From contig NZ_PNQZ01000025.1 of NCBI RefSeq assembly GCF_003994335.1, positions 124,004 through 188,003 on the forward strand: a stretch of 64,000 nucleotides of DNA. Direction: 5' to 3'. A program made the position numbers and the translations under genes. The notes under the pieces are model-generated. The model saw only the letters and a program-made list of their open reading frames with translations, searched no databases and had not been told where the DNA came from. The DNA is from Asaia sp. W19 (GTDB lineage Bacteria > Pseudomonadota > Alphaproteobacteria > Acetobacterales > Acetobacteraceae). Below, piece by piece: positions 1 to 9,599 of the stretch (positions within the stretch are counted from its first letter, which is position 1; every line of letters starts with the position of its first letter).

Positions 1-334
1 GACGATAATTTTCGCACAGCACATCGGCGCGTTTGACCATTTCGAGAAAAACGGCACGATCCTGCTCGTCCTTGAGGTTGAGGACGATGCTCTCCTTGCC
101 GCGATTGACGAAGGAGAAATAGAGCGAGCGCTCTCCCACATAGGGGCCGTAGGTGCGCGTGTCGTCACCGTGGCCGGGCGCCTCGACCTTGATGGTGCGT
201 GCACCCAGATCCGTGAGAATGGTGGTGCCAAACGGGCCGTTCAGCACATGGGTAAGATCGATGACGAGCAGCCCCTCGAACGGCCCTGTCGCGCGATGCA
301 TAGGGACCTGGGCGGGTGTCTTGTCTGCGGACAT
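1..334 (-). CDS. Class III (CaiB/BaiF) CoA-transferase, N-terminal part only
   Basis: Only about 111 N-terminal residues are in the window; the gene runs off the left edge. The protein starts at the ATG complementary to 332-334. It has the family III opening (GLLVIDLTHVLNGPFGTTIL, then DLGARTIKVEAPGHGDDTR) and the later NRGKESIVLNLK and ADVLCENYR segments, which match the CoA-binding Rossmann part of formyl-CoA:oxalate CoA-transferase relatives. It begins 8 bases after the oxc stop on the same strand, so it is probably the third gene of the oxalate operon. By analogy with E. coli yfdE and Acetobacter uctC it may be an acetyl-CoA:oxalate CoA-transferase. That is inference from context, because the catalytic Asp region is not in view. 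Confidence 0.85.
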   Translation of the reverse strand, partial: MSADKTPAQVPMHRATGPFEGLLVIDLTHVLNGPFGTTILTDLGARTIKVEAPGHGDDTRTYGPYVGERSLYFSFVNRGKESIVLNLKDEQDRAVFLEMVKRADVLCENYR

Positions 335-342
335 GGTCGTTC

Positions 343-2064
343 TCACTTGCGCGCGTCGGTTTTCGGGTTGAGCTTGCTCAGATGGCCGCTTTCCGTGCCC
401 ACATGAGGATCGATCGCGACCGTGATCATGGCAGGCCCCCCGGAGGCGAAGGCGGTGTCGAGCGCCTTTTCGAGGCTGTCGGGCGTGTCGGCGTAATAGC
501 CTTTGCCCCCGAAGGCCTCGATGATCTTCTCATAACGGCCATTGACCTCGAGCACGGTGACGCCGGGATCATTGCCGCCCCCACGATTGATGTCGTCTCC
601 CCGGTAGATCCCGCCATTATTGAGCACGATCACCACGACATTCAGGCGGTAACGGCAGATGGTTTCGACCTCCATGCCGCTAAAGCCGAATGCGCTGTCA
701 CCCTCGATGGCGACCACGGGCTTGCCGGTTGTGATGGCGGCTCCGATGGCATAACCGAGCCCGACGCCCATCGTTCCCCAGCTTCCCGGATCGAGGCGGC
801 GGCGTGGCTTGTCCATGTCGATGATATTGCGGGTGATATCGAGCGTGTTTGCCCCCTCATTCACCAGTACGTAATCACGCCCTTCCAGCTTCGACCGGAT
901 GGTCCCGATCGCAGTGAAGAAATTCATGGGCGTGGTCTTGGTGGCGAGGCGCTGCGTCATCTTCTCGGTATTGATGCGGCGTTTGTCTTCGATACGCGCC
1001 AGCCATTCCGCGGGCGCCCTGACCCCGGCCTTCTCCAGGGCCGCGCCAAGGGCCACCACGCAGGTGCCGATATCGCCGGCAATCGGCGCGGCGATCGGTC
1101 GGTTGCTGTCGAATTCCTCGGGGTTCACGTCGATCTGGATGAACTGGGCCGCAGGAGACCATTGCGGCGGCTTGCCATGGCCCAGCATCCAGTTCAGGCG
1201 CGCGCCGATCAGCAGGACGACATCGGCCTGGCCGAGCACGAGCGAGCGCGCAGTGGCAGCGGAGGCAGGATGCGTATCGGGCAGCAACCCCTTGGCCATT
1301 GACATGGGCAGGAAGGGAATGGCGGTGGTCTCGATTAGGCTGCGAATGGCGTCATCTGCCTGTGCATAGGCCGCGCCCTTGCCAAGGATGATCAGCGGAG
1401 TTCTGGCATTCTGCAACAGGGCGGCCGCACGGGTGATCGCCTCTGGAAGAGGTTGCTGTGCGCTGGCCGGGTCGACCACCTTGATCAGGCTCTGCGCCCC
1501 GGTCTCTGCGTCGAGTGTCTCGCTGAGCACGGCGGAGGGCAGGTCAAGGTATACGCCGCCCGGCTTGCCCGAAACAGCGGCGCGCAAGGCGCGGGCGACT
1601 GCAATGCCGATATCCTCGGCACGATTGACGCGATAGGCCGCCTTCGCGAAGGGCTTTGCCGCCGTAAACTGGTCGAGTTCCTCGTAATCACCTTGTTGCA
1701 GATCCACGATCGCACGATCACTCGACCCGCTGATCAGGATCATGGGATAGCCATTGGTGGTGGCGTTGGCGAGGGCCGGCAGCGCGTTGAGAAAGCCGGG
1801 AGCCGAAGTGGTGAGGCAGACGCCGGGCTTGCGTGTCAGATAACCCGCGATCGAGGCCGCATGGCCCGATGGCTGCTCGTGACGAAAGCTGATGAAGCGC
1901 ATGCCCTTTTCCTGCGCCAGTCGTGCCAGATCCGTGATGGGAATGCCCACGACGCCATAAAGGGTTTCGATCTCATTGAGCTGCAGCGCATCGATGACGA
2001 GGTGGAAACCATCTGTCTGTGCTGGGCCATTCTCGACCCCGGCCGATGATGTTGTTTCTGACAT
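343..2064 (-). CDS. oxc: Oxalyl-CoA decarboxylase
   Basis: A 573-residue thiamine diphosphate enzyme that converts oxalyl-CoA to formyl-CoA and CO2 in the cytoplasm. The N-terminal domain carries the ThDP-activating Glu in FRHEQPSGHAA. The middle domain (about 200-340) is the regulatory/nucleotide-binding fold. The C-terminal domain shows the ThDP-Mg motif GDSAFGFSGMEVET followed by VLNNGGIY. Length matches the Oxalobacter and E. coli enzymes (about 565-570). The start is supported by a GGGAGGA ribosome site in front of the ATG at 2064. It follows frc across a 108-base gap holding two hairpins and precedes another CoA-transferase, so substrate activation and decarboxylation are encoded together. 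Confidence 0.96.
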   Translation of the reverse strand: MSETTSSAGVENGPAQTDGFHLVIDALQLNEIETLYGVVGIPITDLARLAQEKGMRFISFRHEQPSGHAASIAGYLTRKPGVCLTTSAPGFLNALPALANATTNGYPMILISGSSDRAIVDLQQGDYEELDQFTAAKPFAKAAYRVNRAEDIGIAVARALRAAVSGKPGGVYLDLPSAVLSETLDAETGAQSLIKVVDPASAQQPLPEAITRAAALLQNARTPLIILGKGAAYAQADDAIRSLIETTAIPFLPMSMAKGLLPDTHPASAATARSLVLGQADVVLLIGARLNWMLGHGKPPQWSPAAQFIQIDVNPEEFDSNRPIAAPIAGDIGTCVVALGAALEKAGVRAPAEWLARIEDKRRINTEKMTQRLATKTTPMNFFTAIGTIRSKLEGRDYVLVNEGANTLDITRNIIDMDKPRRRLDPGSWGTMGVGLGYAIGAAITTGKPVVAIEGDSAFGFSGMEVETICRYRLNVVVIVLNNGGIYRGDDINRGGGNDPGVTVLEVNGRYEKIIEAFGGKGYYADTPDSLEKALDTAFASGGPAMITVAIDPHVGTESGHLSKLNPKTDARK

Positions 2065-2082
2065 GGAATAAATCCTCCCGAT

Positions 2083-2117
2083 CGCCCTCCCGTATCGTCG
2101 GGACGAAGGGGAGGGCG
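2083..2117 (-). promoter_or_regulatory. Hairpin in front of oxc
   Basis: A perfect 9-bp inverted repeat (CGCCCTCCC at 2083-2091, GGGAGGGCG at 2109-2117) ends a few bases upstream of the oxc ribosome site. In the frc-oxc transcript it would form a GC-rich stem directly before the oxc leader. It could be an mRNA-processing or translation-tuning element. Confidence 0.4.
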
Positions 2118-2137
2118 CGCGATTATGGGGAAGGGAA

Positions 2138-2163
2138 GGGGATGCCCCGTATCGGGCATCCCC
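2138..2163 (-). terminator. Intercistronic hairpin after frc (possible attenuator/terminator)
   Basis: A perfect 10-bp stem (GGGGATGCCC at 2138-2147, GGGCATCCCC at 2154-2163, 6-base loop) lies 10 bases after the frc stop. In the minus-strand transcript it is followed by TTCCCTTCCCC, not a clean U-tract, so partial termination or 3'-end protection of the frc message is more likely than a full stop. Confidence 0.5.
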
Positions 2164-2172
2164 TGGCGTCTG

Positions 2173-3483
2173 TCAGGCGCAGACGACTTTCTTCTTGCGC
2201 AGATCAGCGATCTGCTCGGGCGTGTAGCCGAACTCGCCCAGGATCTCGTCCGTATGCTGGCCCAGGAGCGGCGCAGCCTTGATGTCCGGGGTAAATTCGC
2301 TGAACTTGATTGGATTGATGGTCAGGAACGAGCCGCGCACTGGCTGCTGAACCTCAACGATCGTCCCGGCATCGCGCAGATCCTTGGACTCCGCGATTTC
2401 CTTCATCGAAAGCACAGGGGCGCAGGGTACGCGATATTTGGAAAGATGCTCGACCGCCTCGTATTTGTTCTTGTCCGCCAGAGATGCTTCGATTGCGGCG
2501 AAGATCTCGAACATATGGGTCTCACGTGCCTTGGTGGTGCTGTAGTGGGGATCGGTCGCCCATTCGGGCTTGCCGATAGCCTCACAGGTCGGGCCCCAGT
2601 CCTGCTCCTGCACGGTGCAGTAGATATAGGCGTTCTCGTCCGTCTCCCAGCCCTTGCATTTCAGGATCCAGCCCGGTTGGCCACCGCCACCGGCATTGGC
2701 ACCACGCGGAACCGTATCGCCGAATTTTCCATCGGGATATTGCGGGTATTCTTCCAGATGCCCCACGCGTTCCAGACGCTGCTGATCACGCAGCTTGACG
2801 CGGCAGAGATTGAGCACCGAGTCCTGCATCGAGACGCTGATCTTCTGACCACGTCCAGTGCGCTCACGCGCAAAGAGGGCGGTCAGAACACCGATCAGAA
2901 GATGGTTGCCGGTATTGCTGTCACCCAGCGCAGCGGCCGAAATCAGAGGGCCGTTCGCGTTGCCGGGCGCCTGACCGTCCACATGGGGCAGTCCGTTCCA
3001 GTACCCGGTGGTGGAGGCAGCGCCACCCGCACATTGCGCCACGTTTTCATAGGCGCTGATATGCGACCACGGAGAGGCCTCACCGAAGCCCTTGACCGTG
3101 CCATAGATCAGGCGCGGATTGAGCGCGTGAAGGACATCCCAGCCAAAACCCATGCGGTCCATGGCGCCAGGACGGAAATTCTCCAGCAGGATGTCGGCCC
3201 ATTTCAGGAGCTTCTCGAATACTTCACGCCCTTCAGGTGTTTTTGTATTCAACTCTATGGAACGCTTGTTGCTGTTCAGCATGGTAAAATAAAGCGCATC
3301 CGCATCAGGGATATCCCGTAGCTGACGACGTGTCACATCGCCCACGCCCGTGCGCTCGACCTTGATGACATCTGCGCCGTACCAGGCGAGCAGCTGGGCT
3401 GCTGACGGGACGGATTGCACGCCACCGAAGTCGATGACCTTGATACCGCTAAGGGGCTTCGTGTTTTCCTGTACTGCATTCAT
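2173..3483 (-). CDS. frc: Formyl-CoA:oxalate CoA-transferase
   Basis: This 436-residue class III CoA-transferase moves CoA from formyl-CoA to oxalate, giving the oxalyl-CoA used by the downstream oxc product. The catalytic Asp is in ALGDSNTG (Asp188, equivalent to Asp169 of the Oxalobacter enzyme). The mobile glycine loop GGGGQPGW is present, as are LRDQQRLER and CKGWETD, all typical of true Frc and not of generic CaiB proteins. The start is preceded by CAGGAGTC at good spacing. It is the first gene of a minus-strand frc-oxc-CoA-transferase set, and its promoter should lie in 3484-3854, shared with the divergent oxidoreductase operon. Confidence 0.95.
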   Translation of the reverse strand: MNAVQENTKPLSGIKVIDFGGVQSVPSAAQLLAWYGADVIKVERTGVGDVTRRQLRDIPDADALYFTMLNSNKRSIELNTKTPEGREVFEKLLKWADILLENFRPGAMDRMGFGWDVLHALNPRLIYGTVKGFGEASPWSHISAYENVAQCAGGAASTTGYWNGLPHVDGQAPGNANGPLISAAALGDSNTGNHLLIGVLTALFARERTGRGQKISVSMQDSVLNLCRVKLRDQQRLERVGHLEEYPQYPDGKFGDTVPRGANAGGGGQPGWILKCKGWETDENAYIYCTVQEQDWGPTCEAIGKPEWATDPHYSTTKARETHMFEIFAAIEASLADKNKYEAVEHLSKYRVPCAPVLSMKEIAESKDLRDAGTIVEVQQPVRGSFLTINPIKFSEFTPDIKAAPLLGQHTDEILGEFGYTPEQIADLRKKKVVCA

Positions 3484-3854
3484 GATCGAGACTCCTGGTT
3501 CTTTCTTTTTTCTTGTCTGGTTCTTCGGAGATTCAACTCAAGACCCATGATGATATGGATAACTAAACGTCCGTGGGAATAGCGTTCAGGCTATGAACTA
3601 TGACAATAAATGTTGATTTCAAAAATGATATTACGAGGGAACTTCTACCCAAAGAGCGGTTTGCAAGGGGGTGTTCCGTGAATTCGCGGCGTCGAATTAG
3701 GATGTTGATTTGCCTCAATGAAAATACCGTCAATAAGAGTATATGATCACTTCTTGCAATAACGAATTCCATCATTTGGGATTCGATGATCGTTCGATTG
3801 GCTGTCGTTCAAATTCGGGCGAGTGAAAAACGAAAGAACAAGGAAAGCTTCCCG
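3484..3854. other. Divergent intergenic region frc / oxidoreductase operon
   Basis: 371 bases more AT-rich than the flanking genes. It should contain promoters for frc (minus) and for the Fe-S oxidoreductase operon (plus). Short open frames inside it have no recognisable domain and no convincing ribosome site. I could not assign -35/-10 boxes with confidence. Confidence 0.5.
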
Positions 3855-5549
3855 ATGACCGAAAGGCTGCGAGACCTCAATCAGGCGCTTCATGTCAGAA
3901 CCCGGATCGGTGTCGGCAGTCACCGGTCGCGACTGCCCCGTTATGTGTCCTTCATGCCGCCATGCAATCATGCCTGCCCAGCCGGGGAGAATATCCAGGG
4001 CTGGCTCGCCCATGCCGAAAAAGGGGCCTTCGAAGCGGCCTGGCGTCTCCTGGTGCAGGAAAATGCGCTTCCTGCCATTCATGGGCGGGCCTGCTACCAC
4101 CCATGCGAGGGGCAGTGTAACCGCGCCGGGCTGGATGAACCCATCGCCATTCACGAAGTCGAGCGTTTTCTCGGCGATCTGGCCCGCGAGAACGGTTGGA
4201 AAGTGTCGTGTGGCGCGGCGACGGGCCGGCGTGTGCTCGTGGTCGGATCGGGGCCTGCGGGTATTGCCTGCGCCTATCATCTCGCGTTGCTGGGCCATGC
4301 CGTCGAGATCAGGGAGGCCGCGCCACGGCCGGGGGGTATGATGGCATATGGCATTCCTGCCTATCGCCTGCCCATGGCGGTGCTCGATGACGAGATTGCC
4401 CGCGTTCTGGCCATGCCCGGCGTGACGCTGCGCTGCAACAGCCGGGTCGATGACCTGTCCCGGCTGATGGACGAGGGAAAATTCGATGCTGCCTTCGTCG
4501 CGGTTGGTGCCTCGCGCGCCCTGACCATGACGCTTCCGGTCGCGCAGGGGCGTCAGGCCGTGGAGGCAATCGACCTTCTGCATGCGGTTCGGGAGGGAAA
4601 ACGCCCCGTCCTTGGGCGCGTGGTTGCCGTGATTGGTGGGGGCAATGTCGCTATGGATGCCGCGCGAACGGCGCGCCGTCTCGGGGCGCAGGAGGTGATC
4701 ATGATCTATCGCCGTGATCGCGATCACATGCCCGCCCATACCGAAGAGCGCGAGGCGGCCGAGGCCGAGGGCGTGACCATACGCTATTGCAGCATTGTCA
4801 GGCGTTTCAGCGCACAGGGTGTCGAGATTGAGGCCGTCAGCCTCGACAGGGATAATGGCCTCACCCCAACGGGGGAAATCGACTGTATCCCTGCCGATAC
4901 CGTCATCCTGGCCATTGGCCAGCACGCAGACCTTTCGCTCTGTGCGGGTTTCACGGACATCGTGATCGATCGCGGCGATGTGCTCGGGGTCGATGAGACC
5001 TTCATGACCGGACATCGCGGTGTTTTCGCCGGGGGGGATTGCGTTCCCGGGACACGTACGATGACGACCGCCACCGGGCATGGCAAACATGCGGCCCGCG
5101 CGATTGATGCCTATCTGAGCGGGCTTTGCCTGCCCGTCAGGCACAAGCCCGAGATCGTGACCTTCGATATGATGCACATGCCCCTGCTCGTGATGGCAGG
5201 GCGCGCAAAGCCCCCCGAACTGCCCGCGGCACAGCGCGCCGGGTTTGAGGAGATCGTAGCCGGGCTGGTTGAAAAATCCGCCCGACGCGAAGCTGGGCGG
5301 TGCCTCTCCTGCGGAAATTGTTATGAATGCGATAACTGTTTTGCAGCCTGTTCGGAACAGGCCATCACGCGCCTTGGCCCGGGTAGGGGTTACGTCATCT
5401 CCGCAGCGCTGTGCACGGGATGTGGCGATTGTGTCGAGCAATGTCCCTGTACGGCTCTGGCCATGCGCCCCGAGCCTGTGGGCGCGGTCCCGGATGACGG
5501 GGCAATCGGCGAACCGCTTTCACCCGCAAAATTCATGGTCAGAGCCTGA
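3855..5549 (+). CDS. GltD-like NAD(P)H/FAD oxidoreductase with C-terminal 2[4Fe-4S] ferredoxin domain
   Basis: A 564-residue flavoprotein of the glutamate-synthase small-subunit/NfnB type. In order: a cysteine-rich N-terminal Fe-S domain (CNHACPAG, CYHPCEGQC); FAD-binding GSGPAG near residue 130; NAD(P)-binding VIGGGNVAMDAA near 259; FAGGDC closing the FAD site; and a C-terminal ferredoxin-like domain from about residue 481 (CLSCGNCYECDNC, then CTGCGDCVEQC). The start at 3855 is preferred over an upstream in-frame ATG at 3786 because AGGAAAG lies just before it. No large glutamate-synthase subunit is next to it; the next gene, 21 bases on, is pyruvate:ferredoxin oxidoreductase. The probable job is electron exchange between NAD(P)H and that enzyme's low-potential carrier (inference). 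Confidence 0.85.
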   Translation: MTERLRDLNQALHVRTRIGVGSHRSRLPRYVSFMPPCNHACPAGENIQGWLAHAEKGAFEAAWRLLVQENALPAIHGRACYHPCEGQCNRAGLDEPIAIHEVERFLGDLARENGWKVSCGAATGRRVLVVGSGPAGIACAYHLALLGHAVEIREAAPRPGGMMAYGIPAYRLPMAVLDDEIARVLAMPGVTLRCNSRVDDLSRLMDEGKFDAAFVAVGASRALTMTLPVAQGRQAVEAIDLLHAVREGKRPVLGRVVAVIGGGNVAMDAARTARRLGAQEVIMIYRRDRDHMPAHTEEREAAEAEGVTIRYCSIVRRFSAQGVEIEAVSLDRDNGLTPTGEIDCIPADTVILAIGQHADLSLCAGFTDIVIDRGDVLGVDETFMTGHRGVFAGGDCVPGTRTMTTATGHGKHAARAIDAYLSGLCLPVRHKPEIVTFDMMHMPLLVMAGRAKPPELPAAQRAGFEEIVAGLVEKSARREAGRCLSCGNCYECDNCFAACSEQAITRLGPGRGYVISAALCTGCGDCVEQCPCTALAMRPEPVGAVPDDGAIGEPLSPAKFMVRA

Positions 5550-5570
5550 ACGAGCCGAAAGGGCAGAAAA

Positions 5571-8500
5571 ATGAGCAGGAAAACAGCCGCCCCTGAAGCG
5601 CGCGATCGGAAGGCAGCGGAGATGGGCGCGCAAGACACGACGCCCAGCAGAAGTCACGAGGCAGCCGCGCCAGCGGACAAGGTGACGGGCAAGATTTCTG
5701 CTTCGGGGTCAAGCCAGGGCGCGCCCTCGACCTCGGCCAGACTGACCACGCTCGATGGCAATTCCGCGGTGGTGCATGTGGCCTATCGCGTGAACGAGAT
5801 CTGCGCCATCTATCCCATCACCCCGTCGTCGCCCATGGCCGAAACCGCCGATAGCTGGGCCAGTGCAGGGCTGAAAAATCTGTGGGGCAACGTTCCTATC
5901 GTGCAGGAGATGCAGGCGGAAGGCGGTGCTGCAGGATGCGTGCATGGCGCCCTCCAGAGCGGCGCGCTCACAACTACCTTCACCGCCTCACAAGGCCTGC
6001 TGCTCATGATCCCCAATCTGTACAAGATTGCGGGCGAACTGACCTCGACGGTCGTGCATGTGGCAGCGCGCGCGCTCGCCGCAGGGACCTCGTCCATTTT
6101 CGGCGATCATCAGGATCTGATGGCGGTGCGTCAGACCGGCTTCGCGCAAATCGGTGCGGCCTCGGTGCAGGAGGGGCACGATCTGGCGATCATTGCCCAG
6201 GCTGCGACCCTCGAATCCCGTGTGCCGTTCATTCATTTCACGGACGGATTTCGCACGTCGCATGAGTATAACTCGCTTGATGTCGTGCCAGATGGGCAGA
6301 TCCGCGCGATGATCGATGAAGATCAGGTTCGCGCCCATCGTGAGAGAGCCCTCAGTCCCGACAGGCCATTCATTCGGGGAACCTGGCAGAACCCGGATAC
6401 CTATTTCCAGACCCGCGAGGCAGTGAACACCTATTATCTGCGTACTCCCGGCATTGTCAGGGCGGCGATGGACCGGTTCGCGGCCCTGACGGGGCGTCAA
6501 TACGGCCTGTTCCGCTATGAGGGTGCGCCCGATGCCCGCCATGTGGTGATCGCCATGGGGTCCGGTGCGGAAGTCGTACGCGAAACGGCACTCTGGCTGA
6601 ACGCCCATGATACGAAGCGCAAACTGGGGGCGCTGCAAGTCGTGCTCTATCGCCCTTTCGATGCAAAGGCATTTCTGGAGGCACTCCCAAAGACGGTCGA
6701 ACGTATCGCCGTGCTCGACCGCACTAAAGAACCCGGCGCCCCTATGGAGCCGCTTCATGCCGATATCGTGGGCGTGCTCGCCGAGGCCGTGGCGACCGGG
6801 CAGTTCCCGCATATGCCACGGGTGATCGGTGGGCGTTATGGCCTGTCATCGCGTGACTTTCATCCCGGCATGGCGCGGGCTGTATTCGACGAACTGGCCC
6901 AGCCGACCCCGCGCGCCGCGTTCACCATCGGGTTGATCGATGACGTTACCCATCTGAGTCTCGAGTACGATGAAGGGTTCGATATCGAGCCTGCTGGCAC
7001 GACGCGTTGCCTCTTTTATGGCGTGGGGGCAGATGGAACGGTGGGTGCCAACAAGAACAGTGTCGAGATCATAGGCGCTCTGAAAGGGCGCTATGCCCAG
7101 GCCTATTTCGATTACGACTCCCATAAATCAGGGGCAGAGACGGCGTCTCATCTGCGTTTTGGCAAGGCACCCATCACAGCCCCCTATCTGATCCGTCATG
7201 CCGATTTCATCGCCTGCCATAAATTCGAATTCCTCTTTCGGCGCGACCTGCTGGGGGCTGCCAATGAGGGGGGCATCTTCCTGCTCAACAGCCCTTACGG
7301 ACCGGACACCGTCTGGGAGCAACTGCCCCGCAAGGTCCAGGATCAGATCATCGACCGGAAGCTGCATTTTCACGTCATCGACGCCTCGCGTGTCGCCCTG
7401 GAAATCGGGCTCGGCCCGAGGATCAACACGATCCTGCAGACCTGTTTTTTTCATCTGACAGGCATTCTCCCTCAGGAAGAGGCCATCGCAGCCATCAAGG
7501 CGTTCATTCAGAAATCCTATGGAGCCAAGGGCGGAAATATCGTAGCGCTGAACAACGCTGCGGTGGATGCCGCTGTGGAGGCGCTGCACGCGGTGCCTGT
7601 GCCGCAGCGCGCCGAGGGAACGCGCGCCATGCCGCCTCTCGTGCCGGAAGACGCCCCTGATTTCGTGCATCGTGTCACGGCCGAGATCATGGCGGGGCGT
7701 GGCGAGATGATTCCGGTCAGCGCCATTCCGGCCGATGGTACGTTCCCTGGTGGTACAACGCGTTTCGAGAAGCGCAATATCGCCGTCGAGGTGCCGGTCT
7801 GGGAACCCGAGCGCTGCATCCAGTGCGGGCAATGCAGCGTCGTCTGTCCGCATAGCGTCATTCGGGCCAAGACCTTTGAGACGACCTGCCTCGATCACGC
7901 ACCGGCGGCGTTCAAATCGGCTCCGGTCAATGCAAAAGGGTATCCCGATACACGCTATACGCTGCAATTCTACGTCGAGGATTGCACGGGATGTGCAGTC
8001 TGCGTGGAGAATTGCCCTGCCATCGACCCCGAAACGCAGGAACGCGCCATCAACATGGCCGAAAAGATGCCGCTGCTTCAAAATGAGCGTCGGAATATCG
8101 GGTTTTTTGAGACCATTCCGGAGCTGGAGCGCATGAGGGTCAACCCCTCGACCGTGCGCGGTGTGCAGTTTCTCGAGCCGCTTTTCGAGTTCAGCGGTGC
8201 CTGCGCGGGATGTGGCGAGACACCCTATCTCAAACTCGTCTCGCAGCTATTCGGCGACCGGATGCAGATTGCCAATGCCACCGGCTGCTCGGCTATTTTC
8301 GCAGGCAATACCCCGGCGCACCCATGGAAAGCCAACGCCGAGGGGCGTGGTGTCGCCTGGTCGAACTCTCTCTTTGAGGATAATGCGGAGTTCGGTCTCG
8401 GCTTTCGTCTGGCCATCGACAAGCAGACAGAGCTCGCCCGCGCGCTGACAGAAACACTGAAAGCGCGTATTGGTCCCGATCTCGCCCGGGCTCTTCTGGA

Positions 8501-9323
8501 TGCGCCTCAGGAGACGGAATGGGATTTTTCGCTGCAGCGCGCGCGCGTCAAGGCGTTGAAGAGCACGCTTGCAGCCTTGCCTGATGAGGCGCGTCAGGGC
8601 GAGGCCGAAACCCTGCTGAGCGTGGCCGACCACCTCGTACGTCGATCTGTCTGGATCATCGGTGGCGACGGGTGGGCCTATGATATCGGCTATGGGGGGC
8701 TCGATCACGTACTGGCGCAGAATCGCAACGTGAATATTCTGGTGCTCGATACCGAGGTTTATTCGAATACAGGCGGTCAGTCATCCAAGGCAACGCCGAT
8801 CGGGGCTTCTGCCAAATTCGCCGCTGCTGGTAAAAGAGCCCCGCGCAAGGATCTCGGCCTACAGGCCGTGTCGTACGGGAATGTCTATGTGGCCCAGATC
8901 GCCATTGGCGCTGATCCAGAGCAGGCGCTGACGGCCATACGTGAGGCAGAGGCCCATGACGGGCCGTCACTCATCATCGCCTACTCCCAATGTATCGCTC
9001 ACGGCATCGATATGCGTGATGGCATGAAGCAGCAGGCCCGCGCCGTAGCGTCAGGATACTGGCCACTCTTTCGTTTTGACCCGGCGATGCGCAAGGAGGG
9101 CCTCAATCCGTTCCAACTCGACTCTCCGCGTCCGCGGATACCCTTCGAAGACTATGCCTATCGCGAGCTGCGCTACAAAACCCTGTCGCGCACGGCGCTG
9201 GAAGAAGCAGAGCATCTGTTGCATCAGGCTCAGGCCGCAGCCTTCGAACGTTATCGCCTCTATGAGGATATGGCGGAACGCGACGGCAGGCGCTTCCTGC
9301 CTCACTGGGAGGACGTGGAGTAA
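5571..9323 (+). CDS. nifJ: Pyruvate:ferredoxin (flavodoxin) oxidoreductase, single chain
   Basis: This 1250-residue fused enzyme oxidises pyruvate and CoA to acetyl-CoA, CO2 and reduced ferredoxin or flavodoxin. Domain order is that of bacterial NifJ: alpha N-terminal domain (YPITPSSPMAE), domain II, gamma domain, two [4Fe-4S] motifs (CIQCGQCSVVC from Cys749, CTGCAVCVENC from Cys805), then the beta domain with CAGCGETPY and the ThDP site GDGWAYDIGYGG near 1033 and EVYSNTGGQ. An Ala/Ser/Pro-rich extension of about 55 residues precedes the conserved core, so the real start could be further in. It lies 21 bases after the Fe-S flavoprotein gene. The enzyme class is oxygen-sensitive and unexpected in a strict aerobe. 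Confidence 0.93.
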   Translation: MSRKTAAPEARDRKAAEMGAQDTTPSRSHEAAAPADKVTGKISASGSSQGAPSTSARLTTLDGNSAVVHVAYRVNEICAIYPITPSSPMAETADSWASAGLKNLWGNVPIVQEMQAEGGAAGCVHGALQSGALTTTFTASQGLLLMIPNLYKIAGELTSTVVHVAARALAAGTSSIFGDHQDLMAVRQTGFAQIGAASVQEGHDLAIIAQAATLESRVPFIHFTDGFRTSHEYNSLDVVPDGQIRAMIDEDQVRAHRERALSPDRPFIRGTWQNPDTYFQTREAVNTYYLRTPGIVRAAMDRFAALTGRQYGLFRYEGAPDARHVVIAMGSGAEVVRETALWLNAHDTKRKLGALQVVLYRPFDAKAFLEALPKTVERIAVLDRTKEPGAPMEPLHADIVGVLAEAVATGQFPHMPRVIGGRYGLSSRDFHPGMARAVFDELAQPTPRAAFTIGLIDDVTHLSLEYDEGFDIEPAGTTRCLFYGVGADGTVGANKNSVEIIGALKGRYAQAYFDYDSHKSGAETASHLRFGKAPITAPYLIRHADFIACHKFEFLFRRDLLGAANEGGIFLLNSPYGPDTVWEQLPRKVQDQIIDRKLHFHVIDASRVALEIGLGPRINTILQTCFFHLTGILPQEEAIAAIKAFIQKSYGAKGGNIVALNNAAVDAAVEALHAVPVPQRAEGTRAMPPLVPEDAPDFVHRVTAEIMAGRGEMIPVSAIPADGTFPGGTTRFEKRNIAVEVPVWEPERCIQCGQCSVVCPHSVIRAKTFETTCLDHAPAAFKSAPVNAKGYPDTRYTLQFYVEDCTGCAVCVENCPAIDPETQERAINMAEKMPLLQNERRNIGFFETIPELERMRVNPSTVRGVQFLEPLFEFSGACAGCGETPYLKLVSQLFGDRMQIANATGCSAIFAGNTPAHPWKANAEGRGVAWSNSLFEDNAEFGLGFRLAIDKQTELARALTETLKARIGPDLARALLDAPQETEWDFSLQRARVKALKSTLAALPDEARQGEAETLLSVADHLVRRSVWIIGGDGWAYDIGYGGLDHVLAQNRNVNILVLDTEVYSNTGGQSSKATPIGASAKFAAAGKRAPRKDLGLQAVSYGNVYVAQIAIGADPEQALTAIREAEAHDGPSLIIAYSQCIAHGIDMRDGMKQQARAVASGYWPLFRFDPAMRKEGLNPFQLDSPRPRIPFEDYAYRELRYKTLSRTALEEAEHLLHQAQAAAFERYRLYEDMAERDGRRFLPHWEDVE

Positions 9324-9599
9324 CGAAGGTGTGCTCAGCTGAGCGCGGCCTTCGCGCTCCCTCGGCATGGGGGCGTTTTCTGAGGGGATACGCGCTGCTC
9401 CCGTTGGGCAGGAGAGGATGGGCGAGCCGTAATCACCGTGGCTCGGGCTGTTTCCCTGCCTCACGGGCCCATCAGATTTCCCCTGGGGGCACCCTTCCCC
9501 TCGAGATTGGCCGCGGGGCCTCCACGCGTCGTTTCCCGCCCCCTTTATTCGGGGAACGACAGGGATGTTTCCCCACGGGCATGATCAAGAGACAAGACG

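Noticed and set aside
3563..3775. Small minus-strand gene of about 70 codons upstream of frc
   Set aside because: No ribosome site, no domain, and it occupies the expected promoter region.
3747..5441. A 564-codon open frame on the minus strand opposite the Fe-S oxidoreductase gene
   Set aside because: It mirrors a well-conserved flavoprotein codon for codon, has no recognisable domain, and is a usual by-product of GC-rich coding sequence. The same holds for long opposite-strand frames over nifJ, urtA, oxc and the AIDA-Hint gene.
5571..9323. Could this be oxalate oxidoreductase, given the neighbouring oxalate genes?
   Set aside because: Oxalate oxidoreductase is multi-subunit, while this is a single 1250-residue chain with the complete NifJ domain order, and oxalate is already served by frc-oxc.
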